This document shows positions 18,473-27,928 of a stretch of DNA of 64,000 nucleotides, one piece after another (the stretch's first letter is position 1; each line of letters opens with the position of its first letter). Made by a program: the position numbers and the translations under genes. The stretch is from SAR202 cluster bacterium AD-804-J14_MRT_500m (GTDB lineage: Bacteria; Chloroflexota; Dehalococcoidia; UBA3495; GCA-2712585): the NCBI GenBank assembly GCA_009391275.1, contig VEXF01000006.1:1-64000 (forward strand). The letters are read 5' to 3'. The notes beneath the pieces are model-generated. The model was given only the letters and a program-made list of their open reading frames with translations, ran no database searches and was not told where the DNA came from.

Positions 18473-18721
18473 ATGAGCAAGATGAGGGCTGCAGTTTTAG
18501 ACGCGGTGATCCCTCTACTTATCCCAACTCAGGGAATTACCCGCTCTCAATTAGCCAAAGCAGCTAGAATTAGCTACTCTCAATCCTGCCAAGTGCTCGA
18601 ACGAATGCGTCATCATCGGTTAGTTCGGAGACACATCCATGGGTCCAAATATATCTATCGTCTCACCGCTTCTCGAAGCACCCTTACCGTGGGCGCATCT
18701 AACAGAATATCGCTGAATTAG
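18473..18721 (+). CDS. Small winged-helix DNA-binding protein, function unknown
   Basis: An 82-residue protein with one helix-turn-helix: GITRSQLAKAARISYSQSCQ (partial) then VLERMRHHRLVRRHIHGSKY, the pattern of a MarR/IclR-type recognition helix plus wing. The ATG at 18473 is chosen because GAAGGAAG precedes it; a TTG nine codons earlier (18446) has no ribosome site. There is no effector domain. It lies between nrdR and nrdJ on the same strand, so a role with NrdR is possible, by position only. Confidence 0.65.
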   Translation: MSKMRAAVLDAVIPLLIPTQGITRSQLAKAARISYSQSCQVLERMRHHRLVRRHIHGSKYIYRLTASRSTLTVGASNRISLN

Positions 18722-18966
18722 TTATAGATAATATGTCCATCTTGAAACTTACACACAATGGGACTATCCCTACAAGGATCCGCCAGTACCTATCGCTGCC
18801 TATTATACGTTCCCGGAGTCCAAATTCATTGGTATCTATTGTAGATCCTAATCTTTCTAGACTTTTCCGAGCACGAGATCTAAACATCACAGCAATCTTT
18901 TTATCTTAGCACTGGACCGAATCACACGGCGGTCTAAGCAGAAATGTTCTATCTAGAGAGGCTACT

Positions 18967-21216
18967 TTGACAACATTACAACTTTCTCAAAATGCGGAAA
19001 TAGTCCTGAAGACCCGATATTTATTAGGCGACGAGACTCCTGAAGATCTCTTCTGGCGAGTTGCTCGAGCTGTCGCCCAACCCGAAGTCCATACAGAACC
19101 ATGGGCGCAGACTTTCTTCGACATGATGGCATCTTGTCAATTTATGCCCAATTCTCCCACCCTCTTTAATGCCGGTACAGGACAAGGCACTTTATCCGCC
19201 TGCTTTGTTATACCAGTAGAAGACACTATGGAAAGTATCATGAAAGCAGCTACCACCTCCGCCATGATCCAAAAATTCGGGGGCGGCATCGGCTATGCTT
19301 TTTCAAAACTTCGCTCTAGGGGTAGCCATATAACAACTACCCATGGTAAGGCATGTGGTTCTGTATCAGTTCTGAAAATGCTTAGCGCTCTCAGCGACAT
19401 GATCACCCAAGGCGGGAAACGCCATGGCGCCAACATGGGCATACTTCATGTTAGTCATCCCGAAATCTTAGATTTCATCCACATGAAAGATGACAATCAA
19501 ATTGCACAGAATTTCAACGTGTCTGTGGCAATCACTGACGATTTTATGCGCGCAGTAGACATGGGCGCAGACTGGGATCTTATCGATCCTAATAGCAAGG
19601 ACATTGTATCCACGATACCTGCACGCACAATATGGGATGACATTATAGATTCGGCATGGCAGACTGGCGATCCAGGTCTTTATTTCATAGATGAAGCCAA
19701 TAGAGATAACCCGACACCACATATAGGTGATCTCGACAGTACCAATCCCTGCGGGGAAGTTCCGTTACTGCCGTTCGAAGCCTGTAATTTAGGATCCATA
19801 AACTTAGCCAAGTTCACCAACGACTCCGGTTTTAATATCGACGGGTTGACTCAAGTAACACGTACAGCCACGAGGTTTTTAGATAACGTGGTGACTATAA
19901 ACTCGTTCCCGATACAAGAAGTTAAATCAGCTGTAGACAAAACACGCAAAATTGGTCTTGGAATAATGGGCTGGCATGACGCACTGGTCAAACTTAACGT
20001 TCCGTTCGATTCTCCGAAAGCTATGGAACTAGCTGACACAGTGATGGGTACAATTAATAACGTTGCCAGGGACACGTCTATTGAACTGGCACGAGAACGA
20101 GGCCCGTATCCAGAATGTCGTGAGGCTATACCGATACGCAATGCCACCCGGACATGCATAGCACCTACCGGTAGCATCAGCGTCATAGCAGGAGCTTCAA
20201 GTGGAATTGAGCCCATTTACGCGCTCGCTTTCGTCAAAAACGTTCTAGATGGGAAACAACTTCGCGAAGTAAATCCTTATTTTGAGCAGATCGCAAAACA
20301 ACGCGGATTCTACAGTGAAGACCTGGTGGCTGAAATAGCTCGTACCGGCTCCGCCCAGAACATCGCCGAAGTTCCCGACGATGTCAAAGATCTCTTTAAG
20401 ACATCTTTGGAGATTGACTACCAAACCCATGTGAATATGCAGGCTATATTCCAAAAGCATACTGACTTAGCGGTTAGCAAAACTATTAATATGCCTAACA
20501 CAGCTACCAAAGACGATATTGAACAAGCCTACCGCACCGCCTATTCAACCCGATGCAAAGGAATAACAATCTATCGAGATGGCTCAAAGCCAACCCAGGT
20601 CTTAGAAATACAATCTCAAAAACCGACGGCTGAGACTGCAGACACGATATCAAAACGAGGTCTAAAACCCAGAGTTAGACCTCGAGAAATGATGGGGGTT
20701 ACTGAACGGGTTAGAACTGGTCACGGTAATATGTACGTTTCGATCAATTTTGATGACGCAAATAAACCTTTCGAAGTATTTTCTACCTTGGGTAAAGCTG
20801 GGGGCTGTGAATCCGCTAGTCTGGAGGCCATTTCAAGATTAATCTCCCTGGCACTACGATCCGGAGTAGATCCAAAAACCATTTCCGAGCAAGTCCGCGG
20901 AATCACATGTGTACCAGCATGGGACGAAGGCGTATTAGTAGGGTCTCCGGCCGACGCAGTGGCCCTAGCGATGGAACGCCACATTACTGGATCCGCCAGA
21001 GGCGAGGGATGGGGCGGTTATGCGGCACAACTGAGACTTGCTACCGAAACCAAAGAGATGACAGGACCTACATTACATGGTAATGGTAACGGCAACGGTT
21101 CCAACGCCTCACACAATCATGGTGCCGGAGTACGATGCCCTGACTGCAACACAGAACTAATCTTTCAAGAATCCTGCCTCTCCTGCCTCTCTTGCGGTTG
21201 GAATCGTTGCGGATAA
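18967..21216 (+). CDS. nrdJ: Adenosylcobalamin-dependent (class II) ribonucleoside-diphosphate reductase
   Basis: A 749-residue class II RNR, which reduces ribonucleotides using coenzyme B12 and needs no oxygen or NrdB subunit. Seen: MPNSPTLFNAGTGQGTLSAC with the first active-site Cys region, FGGGIGYAFSKLRSRG, the catalytic loop NPCGEVPLLPFEACNLGSIN, APTGSISVIAG and a TSCPD domain at about residues 590-665. The C-terminus carries zinc-ribbon cysteines CPDCN and CLSCLSCGWNRCG. The start is TTG after GAGAGG. A terminator lies at 21288. Confidence 0.95.
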   Translation: MTTLQLSQNAEIVLKTRYLLGDETPEDLFWRVARAVAQPEVHTEPWAQTFFDMMASCQFMPNSPTLFNAGTGQGTLSACFVIPVEDTMESIMKAATTSAMIQKFGGGIGYAFSKLRSRGSHITTTHGKACGSVSVLKMLSALSDMITQGGKRHGANMGILHVSHPEILDFIHMKDDNQIAQNFNVSVAITDDFMRAVDMGADWDLIDPNSKDIVSTIPARTIWDDIIDSAWQTGDPGLYFIDEANRDNPTPHIGDLDSTNPCGEVPLLPFEACNLGSINLAKFTNDSGFNIDGLTQVTRTATRFLDNVVTINSFPIQEVKSAVDKTRKIGLGIMGWHDALVKLNVPFDSPKAMELADTVMGTINNVARDTSIELARERGPYPECREAIPIRNATRTCIAPTGSISVIAGASSGIEPIYALAFVKNVLDGKQLREVNPYFEQIAKQRGFYSEDLVAEIARTGSAQNIAEVPDDVKDLFKTSLEIDYQTHVNMQAIFQKHTDLAVSKTINMPNTATKDDIEQAYRTAYSTRCKGITIYRDGSKPTQVLEIQSQKPTAETADTISKRGLKPRVRPREMMGVTERVRTGHGNMYVSINFDDANKPFEVFSTLGKAGGCESASLEAISRLISLALRSGVDPKTISEQVRGITCVPAWDEGVLVGSPADAVALAMERHITGSARGEGWGGYAAQLRLATETKEMTGPTLHGNGNGNGSNASHNHGAGVRCPDCNTELIFQESCLSCLSCGWNRCG

Positions 21217-21287
21217 ATCAATGATGAACTGACAGCATCACGGGTCTCGCTCCTAAGACTTTAACGACAACACCCTCCTAAAGGCTT

Positions 21288-21328
21288 GGCCCTCGGGATT
21301 AGCACAAAGTTAATTCCGAGGGCCTTTT
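21288..21328 (+). terminator. Rho-independent terminator after nrdJ
   Basis: Stem GGCCCTCGG / CCGAGGGCC, extended by weaker AATT pairing, with TTTT directly after the 3' arm. It lies about 70 bases past the nrdJ stop. The remainder of the 340-bp gap to pdxA holds only a promoter near 21522. Confidence 0.8.
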
Positions 21329-21518
21329 CATAACTTAAAACAATATTGGCCCGCGCCAACAAATACACTCTTCCTAATCAGCGACCCACAACAGACAGAG
21401 ATACAGCACATAAAAGGAAAATTCCCAACGGACACACGCCAAGAGTTCACTTTCATTACATGATATAACCCAAACAAACGACTCGTTTTTGAAATCTACA
21501 TATTTGAGATTCTTGCAA

Positions 21519-21527
21519 TGCTATAAT
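21519..21527 (+). promoter_or_regulatory. Extended -10 promoter of pdxA operon
   Basis: TGcTATAAT is a perfect extended -10 element 30 bases before the pdxA ATG. No good -35 hexamer is seen at the right distance, as expected for the extended class. Confidence 0.5.
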
Positions 21528-21556
21528 TCATTTAACATATCGAAGGAAACGGCATA

Positions 21557-22573
21557 ATGACATCCACCATCCCACCAGTAATAGCCATCACTATGGGAGA
21601 CCCATGCGGGATTGGACCAGAAGTTATAGCCAAGGCATTGGCAGACAAAGACCTGCGGAAGTTATGTCGCCCTATCGTGATAGGTAATGCCACGGCAATG
21701 ACTCTAGCTGTAAAGCTAGCTGGTTTATCGTTGACTCTGCGTAAATTCGAATCTTCGGACGGTTTTTCTCCCAGATCCAACTCCATCCCGATTATAGACC
21801 CAGGGAATCTGGATCCGAATGAGATCACAATAGGGAAAATTTCTTCAAAATGTGGTCAAGCTGCCATGGAATGGGTTACTCAGGCTGCGGATTTAGCCAT
21901 GAAAGGAATAGTTCAAGGATTAGCCACAGCACCTGTAAACAAAGAAGCAGCCAGTTTAGCCGGCTACAAAGCTATTGGCCACATGGAACTACTCCAAGAA
22001 CTCTCTGGAGCCAAAAACGTGGCCACCATGCTAATGTCAGGCAAATTGCGAGTAGTACACCTAACCACACACCGATCGTTGCGCGTTGCATGTGATTACG
22101 TAACAAGGGACCGCATACTGTCCATTCTAAAATTAACTAATGACAGCCTATTAGAATGGGGATTCTCGAAACCCCGGATAGCCGCAGCAGCATTGAACCC
22201 TCACGGGAGCGATGGGGGTCTCCTTGGCACAGAGGAACATACAGAGATATCACCGGCAGTATCAGATGCCAAAGCTTTAGGAATCGATGCTTCGGGCCCT
22301 ATCCCAGCCGATATAGTATTTCACCAAGCTATACAAGGGAACTACGACGCGGTTTTAGCCATGTACCATGATCAGGGACACATCCCCATCAAAGTTCATG
22401 GGTTTGAACGTAGCATCAGCGTCAACTTGGGACTGCCGTTTGTTCGAACATCGGTCGATCATGGTACGGCGTTCGATATTGCTGGTAAAGGGATAGCAGA
22501 CCATCTGAGCATGATCGAAGCTATTCGATCCGCGGCAACTCTTTCTACAGCGAACAGGTTAACGCAATGTTGA
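21557..22573 (+). CDS. pdxA: 4-hydroxythreonine-4-phosphate dehydrogenase (PdxA family)
   Basis: A 338-residue metal- and NAD-dependent dehydrogenase. Signature blocks: TMGDPCGIGPEVIAKAL at the N-terminus, TAPVNKEA, YKAIGHMELL, ALNPHGSDGGLLGTEE, MYHDQGHIPIK and DHGTAFDIAGKGIAD. PdxA acts in the DXP-dependent route to pyridoxal phosphate, while the close PdxA2 subfamily acts on D-threonate or D-erythronate 4-phosphate; no pdxJ is nearby to decide. ATG with AAGGAAA upstream, behind an extended -10 promoter. proC and yggT follow. Confidence 0.88.
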   Translation: MTSTIPPVIAITMGDPCGIGPEVIAKALADKDLRKLCRPIVIGNATAMTLAVKLAGLSLTLRKFESSDGFSPRSNSIPIIDPGNLDPNEITIGKISSKCGQAAMEWVTQAADLAMKGIVQGLATAPVNKEAASLAGYKAIGHMELLQELSGAKNVATMLMSGKLRVVHLTTHRSLRVACDYVTRDRILSILKLTNDSLLEWGFSKPRIAAAALNPHGSDGGLLGTEEHTEISPAVSDAKALGIDASGPIPADIVFHQAIQGNYDAVLAMYHDQGHIPIKVHGFERSISVNLGLPFVRTSVDHGTAFDIAGKGIADHLSMIEAIRSAATLSTANRLTQC

Positions 22574-22637
22574 TACACCAAATATCAATCACACACCAGT
22601 ATCCCAGCCCAACTGTCTCACGGATTTTCTCAACACG

Positions 22638-23441
22638 ATGAAGCTTGCATTTATTGGAGGCGGTGCAATGGCTGAAGCCATAATCAAAGGGGTGATCGCG
22701 TCAGCCGTAGCAGATCCTCAAGACATATCAGTGTCTGATATAGACGAATCCCGCTGCAGATATTTAACGAACCAATACCGTATTTTTACTACTGTAGACA
22801 ACACCACAGTATTAGAAAATGCAGATATATTGGTCCTTGCGGTTAAGCCTCAGAACTTATCGAATGTTGCTGACCAAATTCGAGATTCATTAGATCCTGA
22901 CATGCCTGTTGTTTCAATTCTCGCCGGTACGCGCATGAATACCTTAACAAATTCACTCAATCACAAGTCCGTGATTCGAGTTATGCCGAATACCCCTGCT
23001 CAAGTAGGGGCAGGTATAAGCTTATGGCTTTGTTCTTCTGATATGAACCCCGAAAACGCATCTATGATGCAGTCTATTTTACAAACGTTTGGCCAAGAAA
23101 TCCGCGTAGAAGATGAAAGATATATAGACATGGCCACTGCACTTAGCGCCAGCGGTCCAGCTTACGTTCTTAGTTTTTTAGAATCGATGGTAGATGCTGG
23201 TGTCTACATAGGATTGCCTAGAGAAATGGCTCGACTTCTAACAATTCAAACGGTAATTGGTAGCTCCAAATTAGCGGCGGAGACCAGACAACACTTCGCA
23301 GAACTACGAGACATGGTCACATCACCAGGTGGAACAACCGCAGAAGGATTATTAGCATTGGAAGAGGGTAAGTTCCGTGCCACAGTAATCAACGCAGTAA
23401 TAGCTGCGTACCAAAAGTCCATCGTGCTAGGAGAAAAGTAG
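22638..23441 (+). CDS. proC: Pyrroline-5-carboxylate reductase
   Basis: A 267-residue NAD(P)H-dependent enzyme for the last step of proline synthesis. Seen: LAFIGGGAMAEAIIKGVI (Rossmann loop), LAVKPQNL, VIRVMPNTPAQVGAG, the dimerisation motif ALSASGPAYV and the C-terminal RDMVTSPGGTTAEGLLALE. Length is normal. ATG start with no strong ribosome site. yggT follows after 12 bases, a widely conserved proC-yggT pairing. Confidence 0.95.
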   Translation: MKLAFIGGGAMAEAIIKGVIASAVADPQDISVSDIDESRCRYLTNQYRIFTTVDNTTVLENADILVLAVKPQNLSNVADQIRDSLDPDMPVVSILAGTRMNTLTNSLNHKSVIRVMPNTPAQVGAGISLWLCSSDMNPENASMMQSILQTFGQEIRVEDERYIDMATALSASGPAYVLSFLESMVDAGVYIGLPREMARLLTIQTVIGSSKLAAETRQHFAELRDMVTSPGGTTAEGLLALEEGKFRATVINAVIAAYQKSIVLGEK

Positions 23442-23453
23442 AGTTCTGTTTAG

Positions 23454-23708
23454 ATGATTGAATTAATAGATCTGTTGCTTACGTTCCTCACGATTGCAAT
23501 ATTCGCTCGGGTAATCGTGTCATGGATAGCCCCCAGAGGGGGTATCAATAACCCCATAGTGAATATCATATATCAGATCACAGAGCCTATTATGATGCCA
23601 TTCAGACGTGTAATTCCGCGGATAGGAATGTTTGACTTTACACCTATGGCAGCTATGTTCACGATATTTTTAATTAGGATGGCTGTCGACAAAATGTTGG
23701 CAGGTTAG
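23454..23708 (+). CDS. YggT family membrane protein
   Basis: An 84-residue protein with two hydrophobic helices (about residues 3-25 and 60-80) flanking the family's short conserved stretch ITEPIMMPFRRVIPRIG. YggT proteins are membrane components of poorly defined role, linked in plants and cyanobacteria to thylakoid or cytochrome assembly and in bacteria to osmotic stress and division. It lies 12 bases after proC, where this family often occurs. Confidence 0.9.
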   Translation: MIELIDLLLTFLTIAIFARVIVSWIAPRGGINNPIVNIIYQITEPIMMPFRRVIPRIGMFDFTPMAAMFTIFLIRMAVDKMLAG

Positions 23709-23753
23709 CGGTAAATCAGAAACGCATAACCAGTTTTGAGGAGCCAGTTGCCC

Positions 23754-24101
23754 ATGTATCAAAAAGAACTTCTTAAAGGCAACACAGAAACATTGCTACT
23801 ATCAATCCTATCCGTAGAATCTATGCACGGATATAGAATAATCAAAGAAATCGACCAACGAAGCAGCGGATACTTCCGATTCAAAGACGGAACCTTATAT
23901 CCAGCTCTCCACCGGTTAGAAGCAGCAGAGCTTATAAAAGGATACTGGGGGCAAAGCTCTACTGGTACGGCGAGGCGTTACTACTCTATCACCCCCAAGG
24001 GCCAAGATATGCTGGCAGACCGGCTTGAAGAATGGCGTAGGTTTACTCAAGCAGTCAACCTTGTCATGCCTGCTTGGGCAACACAAGGTGCTACTGGTTA
24101 A
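23754..24101 (+). CDS. PadR-family transcriptional regulator
   Basis: A 115-residue winged-helix regulator. PadR hallmarks: ELLKGNTETLLLSILS, MHGYRIIKEID, FRFKDGTLYPALHRLEAAEL and RRYYSITPKGQDML. The ATG at 23754 is chosen because GAGGAG precedes it by ten bases; a TTG at 23748 is possible, and a TTG at 23736 would include the ribosome site itself. It is directly followed by a membrane protein with an N-terminal HAAS-like domain, a frequent PadR partner. Confidence 0.88.
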   Translation: MYQKELLKGNTETLLLSILSVESMHGYRIIKEIDQRSSGYFRFKDGTLYPALHRLEAAELIKGYWGQSSTGTARRYYSITPKGQDMLADRLEEWRRFTQAVNLVMPAWATQGATG

Positions 24102-24106
24102 GACTG

Positions 24107-25111
24107 ATGCACAATCGGAACAACAAATATATAGAACGGCTAGCCCGCCGATTGAAACTCGAACCCTCCACTAACCAAGATATTCTTCTGGAATTGCAAG
24201 GACATATATCCGATCGAACCTTGGACCTACAATCCCAAGGTCTGACTAAGGGAGAAGCTGAAAAACATGCTGCACAAGACTTAGGCAACGTGGACGTATT
24301 AGCAGACGATATGTATTCAGTTCATAGCCAAGGAAACTGGAAGGTGGTACTAATCGCTGCCCTTCCACACTTGTTGTTAGCCGCACTTTTCGCTCTCCAC
24401 CTTTGGACTTCACTCCTAGTAATGATCTTATCCCTCGCCTTGTTCACCCTAGTTGCTTACAAAGGATGGAACACTGGAAGAGCCAGATGGGCCTATTCAT
24501 GGATAGGTTACTCCTTGGCGGCTCCAACTATATCTTGGATCATGTCATTGATGGCGTTGGGCTATGCGTTTTGGGTTTTCGCTACAACCGGGCATTTGCC
24601 TTTCGGGGTGCCGTTATTAATCTTCCTAATAGCTTATTTCCCTGTAAGCCTTTGGGTTGTTGTTTCAGTAACGCTAAAAGTCATCAGGAGAGATTGGCTA
24701 CTAGCTTCACTTACTGCTTTGCCGTTCCCATTCCTCACAAGCTGGGTCCTTTTTCTCAACTGGGAAGGTGGTCATTGGGCAGGCGCACCAAAACTTCAAG
24801 AAAATGCAACTGACCAAGCTCTGGTATTCGTGGCCTTAGCAATCACTACAGCGGTATTCTTGAAAATAGGACATCGTGTGATGCAAATTTGCCTGCTTTC
24901 TGTATCCACAACCCTGCTAGTAATATTCACGGTGGTTGCTGTTCCTCTTAGTTTTGGCTTTTTAGCCGCTATCTTACTTGGGTTGGCATCCGTTGCCTTC
25001 CTTCTCAGCCCTGCCATCCTAGAACCAAGACTTCCAAAGCACGCCAGTCCAATACCTGCACAACCCGACACTGGAAAAGCGATAACAAATTGGTTCGAAA
25101 AAGCAGGGTAA
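24107..25111 (+). CDS. Membrane protein with N-terminal HAAS-like domain
   Basis: A 334-residue protein. The N-terminal 75 residues are a soluble helical HAAS/permease-prefix-like domain (LARRLKLEPSTNQDILLELQ and KGEAEKHAAQDLG). Seven to eight hydrophobic helices follow to about residue 310. Proteins of this shape are commonly encoded beside PadR regulators, whose target they usually are. The ATG five bases after the padR stop is preferred; a TTG at 24074 would overlap padR. Substrate and function unknown. Confidence 0.75.
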   Translation: MHNRNNKYIERLARRLKLEPSTNQDILLELQGHISDRTLDLQSQGLTKGEAEKHAAQDLGNVDVLADDMYSVHSQGNWKVVLIAALPHLLLAALFALHLWTSLLVMILSLALFTLVAYKGWNTGRARWAYSWIGYSLAAPTISWIMSLMALGYAFWVFATTGHLPFGVPLLIFLIAYFPVSLWVVVSVTLKVIRRDWLLASLTALPFPFLTSWVLFLNWEGGHWAGAPKLQENATDQALVFVALAITTAVFLKIGHRVMQICLLSVSTTLLVIFTVVAVPLSFGFLAAILLGLASVAFLLSPAILEPRLPKHASPIPAQPDTGKAITNWFEKAG

Positions 25112-25959
25112 CGGTAGTAGTAGATAGTAGTTGCTGCCTACCACACAATCTCCAAAAAGATTCAGGACTCGTCGTCGTTCCGCATCAACTGATAGTAAAT
25201 GGGAGAGCTTATCGTGATGGAATTGATATCCAAGCGGATGAGTTTTACCGCATGCAAAAGATTCAGACTACTACGACAACCACCTCTGGACCAACGGTAA
25301 AGGACTTTTTAGACGTTTTTCAAAAAGCATGTGCAGACGGAAAAGACGTCCTTTGTCTTACCTTGCCATTTAGACTTAGCTCTGCTACGCACGAGGCTGC
25401 ATGCATAGCAATGCGGGCAGTCAAAGACAAATTTACAAATCAAAGAATTCAAATCATCGACAGCCAAGCGTCAGGTGGTGCTGAGGGGTTAATCGCACTG
25501 GAAACGGCCCGTAACGCTCGTGCAGGTGCGACACTAGAAGAATTGATACACGTCGTTAATAACCTGATACCCAAGGTCCATCTCCTTGCCTTTTTAGAGA
25601 CTCTTCAATATCTCAAAAGAAGCGGTAGAATTACCAAAGTCAAGGCATGGGCAGGATCTATCTTTCAAATAAAACCACTTGCTGAGTTCCGTCTCGGGAA
25701 TGCAAAATTAATATCGAAACCCCGTAGCAGAGCCAAAGCGATCGAGCAACTTTTCTCAATTGCTCAAGACCGGATAGGTGCTCGGCCCGTGCATGTCAAT
25801 GTAATGCACGCTAACGCTTTAAAGGACGCTACCGAGTTGTATCACAAGGTAAAACTAACACTTGACTGTCGTGAGATCTTCGTAAGTGAGTTTACCCCGG
25901 TCATGGGGTCTCATACTGGGCCAGGTGTACTGGGGCTCGCCTTCTATCAAACAGATTAA
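25090..25959 (+). CDS. DegV family protein
   Basis: A 289-residue DegV/EDD-fold protein; characterised members bind fatty acids, and some (FakB) present them to a kinase for incorporation into phospholipid. Seen: VTVVVDSSCCLP at the N-terminus, VVPHQLIVNGRAYRDGIDI, TTTTTSGPTVKDFLDVF, IQIIDSQASGGAEGLIAL and the end SHTGPGVLGLAFY. The TTG start lies inside the last 22 bases of the upstream membrane-protein gene, suggesting translational coupling. No FakA-type kinase is nearby. Confidence 0.9.
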   Translation: MVRKSRVTVVVDSSCCLPHNLQKDSGLVVVPHQLIVNGRAYRDGIDIQADEFYRMQKIQTTTTTTSGPTVKDFLDVFQKACADGKDVLCLTLPFRLSSATHEAACIAMRAVKDKFTNQRIQIIDSQASGGAEGLIALETARNARAGATLEELIHVVNNLIPKVHLLAFLETLQYLKRSGRITKVKAWAGSIFQIKPLAEFRLGNAKLISKPRSRAKAIEQLFSIAQDRIGARPVHVNVMHANALKDATELYHKVKLTLDCREIFVSEFTPVMGSHTGPGVLGLAFYQTD

Positions 25960-25990
25960 ATGGCTTGCTTTTACATGTACGTTGCTTCTG

Positions 25991-26014
25991 TATAATAAAC
26001 GATTCATTTATTAT
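25991..26014 (+). promoter_or_regulatory. pepA promoter -10 overlapping a perfect inverted repeat
   Basis: TATAAT at 25991-25996 lies within the left arm of ATAATAAA (25992-25999) / TTTATTAT (26007-26014), separated by seven bases. A weak TTTACA is 15 bases upstream. The symmetry over the -10 suggests an operator; alternatively a chance AT-rich palindrome. Confidence 0.4.
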
Positions 26015-26126
26015 CATTTGAGCAGCTAGAACATAACCCTTTTAGCTTACAAAACACTCAACGTTACTAGACTTGCATCGCATATCAGCAAAGCAAGTTA
26101 CTCTTATAAAATGGAGGGTTGCGCAT

Positions 26127-27629
26127 ATGGATATCAGGGTCATAAAGGATAATCCAATCAACGTCAAATCGCCTGTTCTTATCGTAAGTATTTTTGAAAA
26201 AGAAGACTTACTTGTCGGCATCAGCAAAGAGATAGACCAGGCCCTTGAAGGAGCCTTTCACAGGCTCATTGATGACGGTGAGATAAAAGGGGCAAAAGGC
26301 GAACTTACACTCATTCATACGTTCGACCGAATTGGCCCATCTAGAATATTGGTCGTAGGATTGGGCAAAGAGGAACAATTTGACATCAATACAATCCGTG
26401 AAACCATGGGGCAGGCTTGTCGTTTTCTTAGATCCAAAAGAATCACTTCAATCTCCACAGTTGCACACGGCATCGGCATCCCCGGCATCGAGAGCAAGTC
26501 CTCCGGCCAAGCCATAGCTGAAGGGACATTGCTAGGACTCTATAAATTTAGCCAATACCAAGATGAACATGATAGCGCCACGGATATCGGAGATTTAACC
26601 ATTATCGAGAATAAATCTTCTGACGTAGAATCCATCCGAAATGGAGTTCGTATAGGTACCATCATTGCCGAAGGCACATGCCTAACACGTGATATGTCCA
26701 ATGAACCGGCCAACATTATGACGCCTGCAAGAATGTCAGAGATAGCGAGGCAAGTGGCGGATTCCGATGGATTGGGTATCGAAGTACTAGAACAGAAAGA
26801 TATGGAATCTCTTGGAATGGGCGCGTTATTAGGAGTTGCCAAAGGCAGTCATCAGCCACCTAAGCTGATCGTATTAAAATATACCGGAAACCCAGACAAT
26901 CCCTCCGATAATCTGGGGTTTATCGGGAAAGGCATCACATTCGATACAGGTGGTATTTCCTTAAAACCCGCAGGCGGTATGGAAAATATGAAAGGAGACA
27001 TGACCGGAGGTGCCTCGGTCATAGGCACAATGCAAGCAATAGCCAGACTGAAGCCAAAGCTAAACCTTACTGGGATAGTTCCCGCTACAGAAAACATGCC
27101 GGGTGGTGAAGCTCAGAGACCTGGTGACGTAGTACGTGCAATGAACGGAAAAACAATCGAAGTAATCAACACAGATGCCGAAGGACGCCTAGTTCTTTCG
27201 GACGCCATGGTATACGCCACGCGAAATGGCATCAATCGCATGGTAGACATAGCTACCCTTACCGGTGCCATAGTCGTTTCGCTAGGCAAGATTTGCACAG
27301 GAGTCATGGGGAATGACCAGGATTTGATTGACAAGGTTATCTCTGCGGCAACTTCAGCCGGTGAAAAAATGTGGCAGCTTCCAATGTATGACGAATATAA
27401 AGAACAACTAAAAAGCAACATAGCTGATATGATGAATGTTGGCGGCCGAGACGCTGGCTCCATTACGGCTGCCAAGTTTTTATCGGAGTTCGCTGGAAAT
27501 ACCCCTTGGGTGCATTTGGACATTGCTGGAACCTACAGGAGCGACACCAACAAAGGCTATATGGTCAAGGGATCGTCGGGAATCCCGGTTAGAACTCTTA
27601 TAGACCTCGCCTTGGCGGAAGCATCGTAA
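26127..27629 (+). CDS. pepA: Leucyl aminopeptidase (M17, cytosolic)
   Basis: A 500-residue dizinc aminopeptidase that removes N-terminal residues during peptide turnover. The catalytic domain shows GKGITFDTGGISLKPAGGME (metal-binding Lys and Asp) and the family signature NTDAEGRLVLSDAM, with the later DIATLTGAIVVSLG and the end YMVKGSSGIPVRTLIDLAL. Length is typical for M17. The ATG at 26127 is chosen over an upstream one at 26073 because GGAGGG lies eight bases before it. Two tRNA genes follow in the same orientation. Confidence 0.95.
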   Translation: MDIRVIKDNPINVKSPVLIVSIFEKEDLLVGISKEIDQALEGAFHRLIDDGEIKGAKGELTLIHTFDRIGPSRILVVGLGKEEQFDINTIRETMGQACRFLRSKRITSISTVAHGIGIPGIESKSSGQAIAEGTLLGLYKFSQYQDEHDSATDIGDLTIIENKSSDVESIRNGVRIGTIIAEGTCLTRDMSNEPANIMTPARMSEIARQVADSDGLGIEVLEQKDMESLGMGALLGVAKGSHQPPKLIVLKYTGNPDNPSDNLGFIGKGITFDTGGISLKPAGGMENMKGDMTGGASVIGTMQAIARLKPKLNLTGIVPATENMPGGEAQRPGDVVRAMNGKTIEVINTDAEGRLVLSDAMVYATRNGINRMVDIATLTGAIVVSLGKICTGVMGNDQDLIDKVISAATSAGEKMWQLPMYDEYKEQLKSNIADMMNVGGRDAGSITAAKFLSEFAGNTPWVHLDIAGTYRSDTNKGYMVKGSSGIPVRTLIDLALAEAS

Positions 27630-27672
27630 AGGAAGTATATTTAAAGAGTCGCTATTAGACAGGTAGGGACAT

Positions 27673-27749
27673 GGTGAGCGTGGCCAAGTGGTTAAGGCGC
27701 CAGGTTGTGGCCCTGGAGATCGTGGGTTCGACTCCCATCGCTCACCCCA
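27673..27749 (+). tRNA. tRNA-His (GTG)
   Basis: A full cloverleaf: acceptor GTGAGCG / CGCTCAC, D-arm, anticodon stem CCAGG / CCTGG around loop TTGTGGC (anticodon GTG), T-arm with GGTTCGACTCC. Position 27673 supplies the G-1 that pairs with C73, the tRNA-His identity element. The 3' CCA (27747-27749) is encoded. Confidence 0.96.
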
Positions 27750-27769
27750 AACACCCCACCGTTTGATGT

Positions 27770-27845
27770 GCCCCGGTAGCTCAATGGATAGAGCACCTGG
27801 CTTCGGACCAGGGGGTTGGGGGTTCGAGTCCCTTCCGGGGTACCA
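27770..27845 (+). tRNA. tRNA-Arg (TCG)
   Basis: A cloverleaf with acceptor GCCCCGG / CCGGGGT (one terminal G-T pair), D-loop AGCTCAATGGATAGAGC, anticodon stem CCTGG / CCAGG around CTTCGGA (anticodon TCG, reading CGA) and T-loop GGTTCGAGTCC. CCA is encoded at 27843-27845. Twenty bases after tRNA-His, probably co-transcribed. Confidence 0.95.
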
Positions 27846-27928
27846 ACATTTCCGAAAATTCTCTATCTAAGCTTTTCCTGACCTACCATATTGTCTGCGT
27901 TTTAAACCGCCTGATCTTACGACTAACC

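Noticed and set aside
27688..27870. 60-codon plus-strand frame across the tRNA region
   Set aside because: It is made of the tRNA-His and tRNA-Arg sequences and has no ribosome site.
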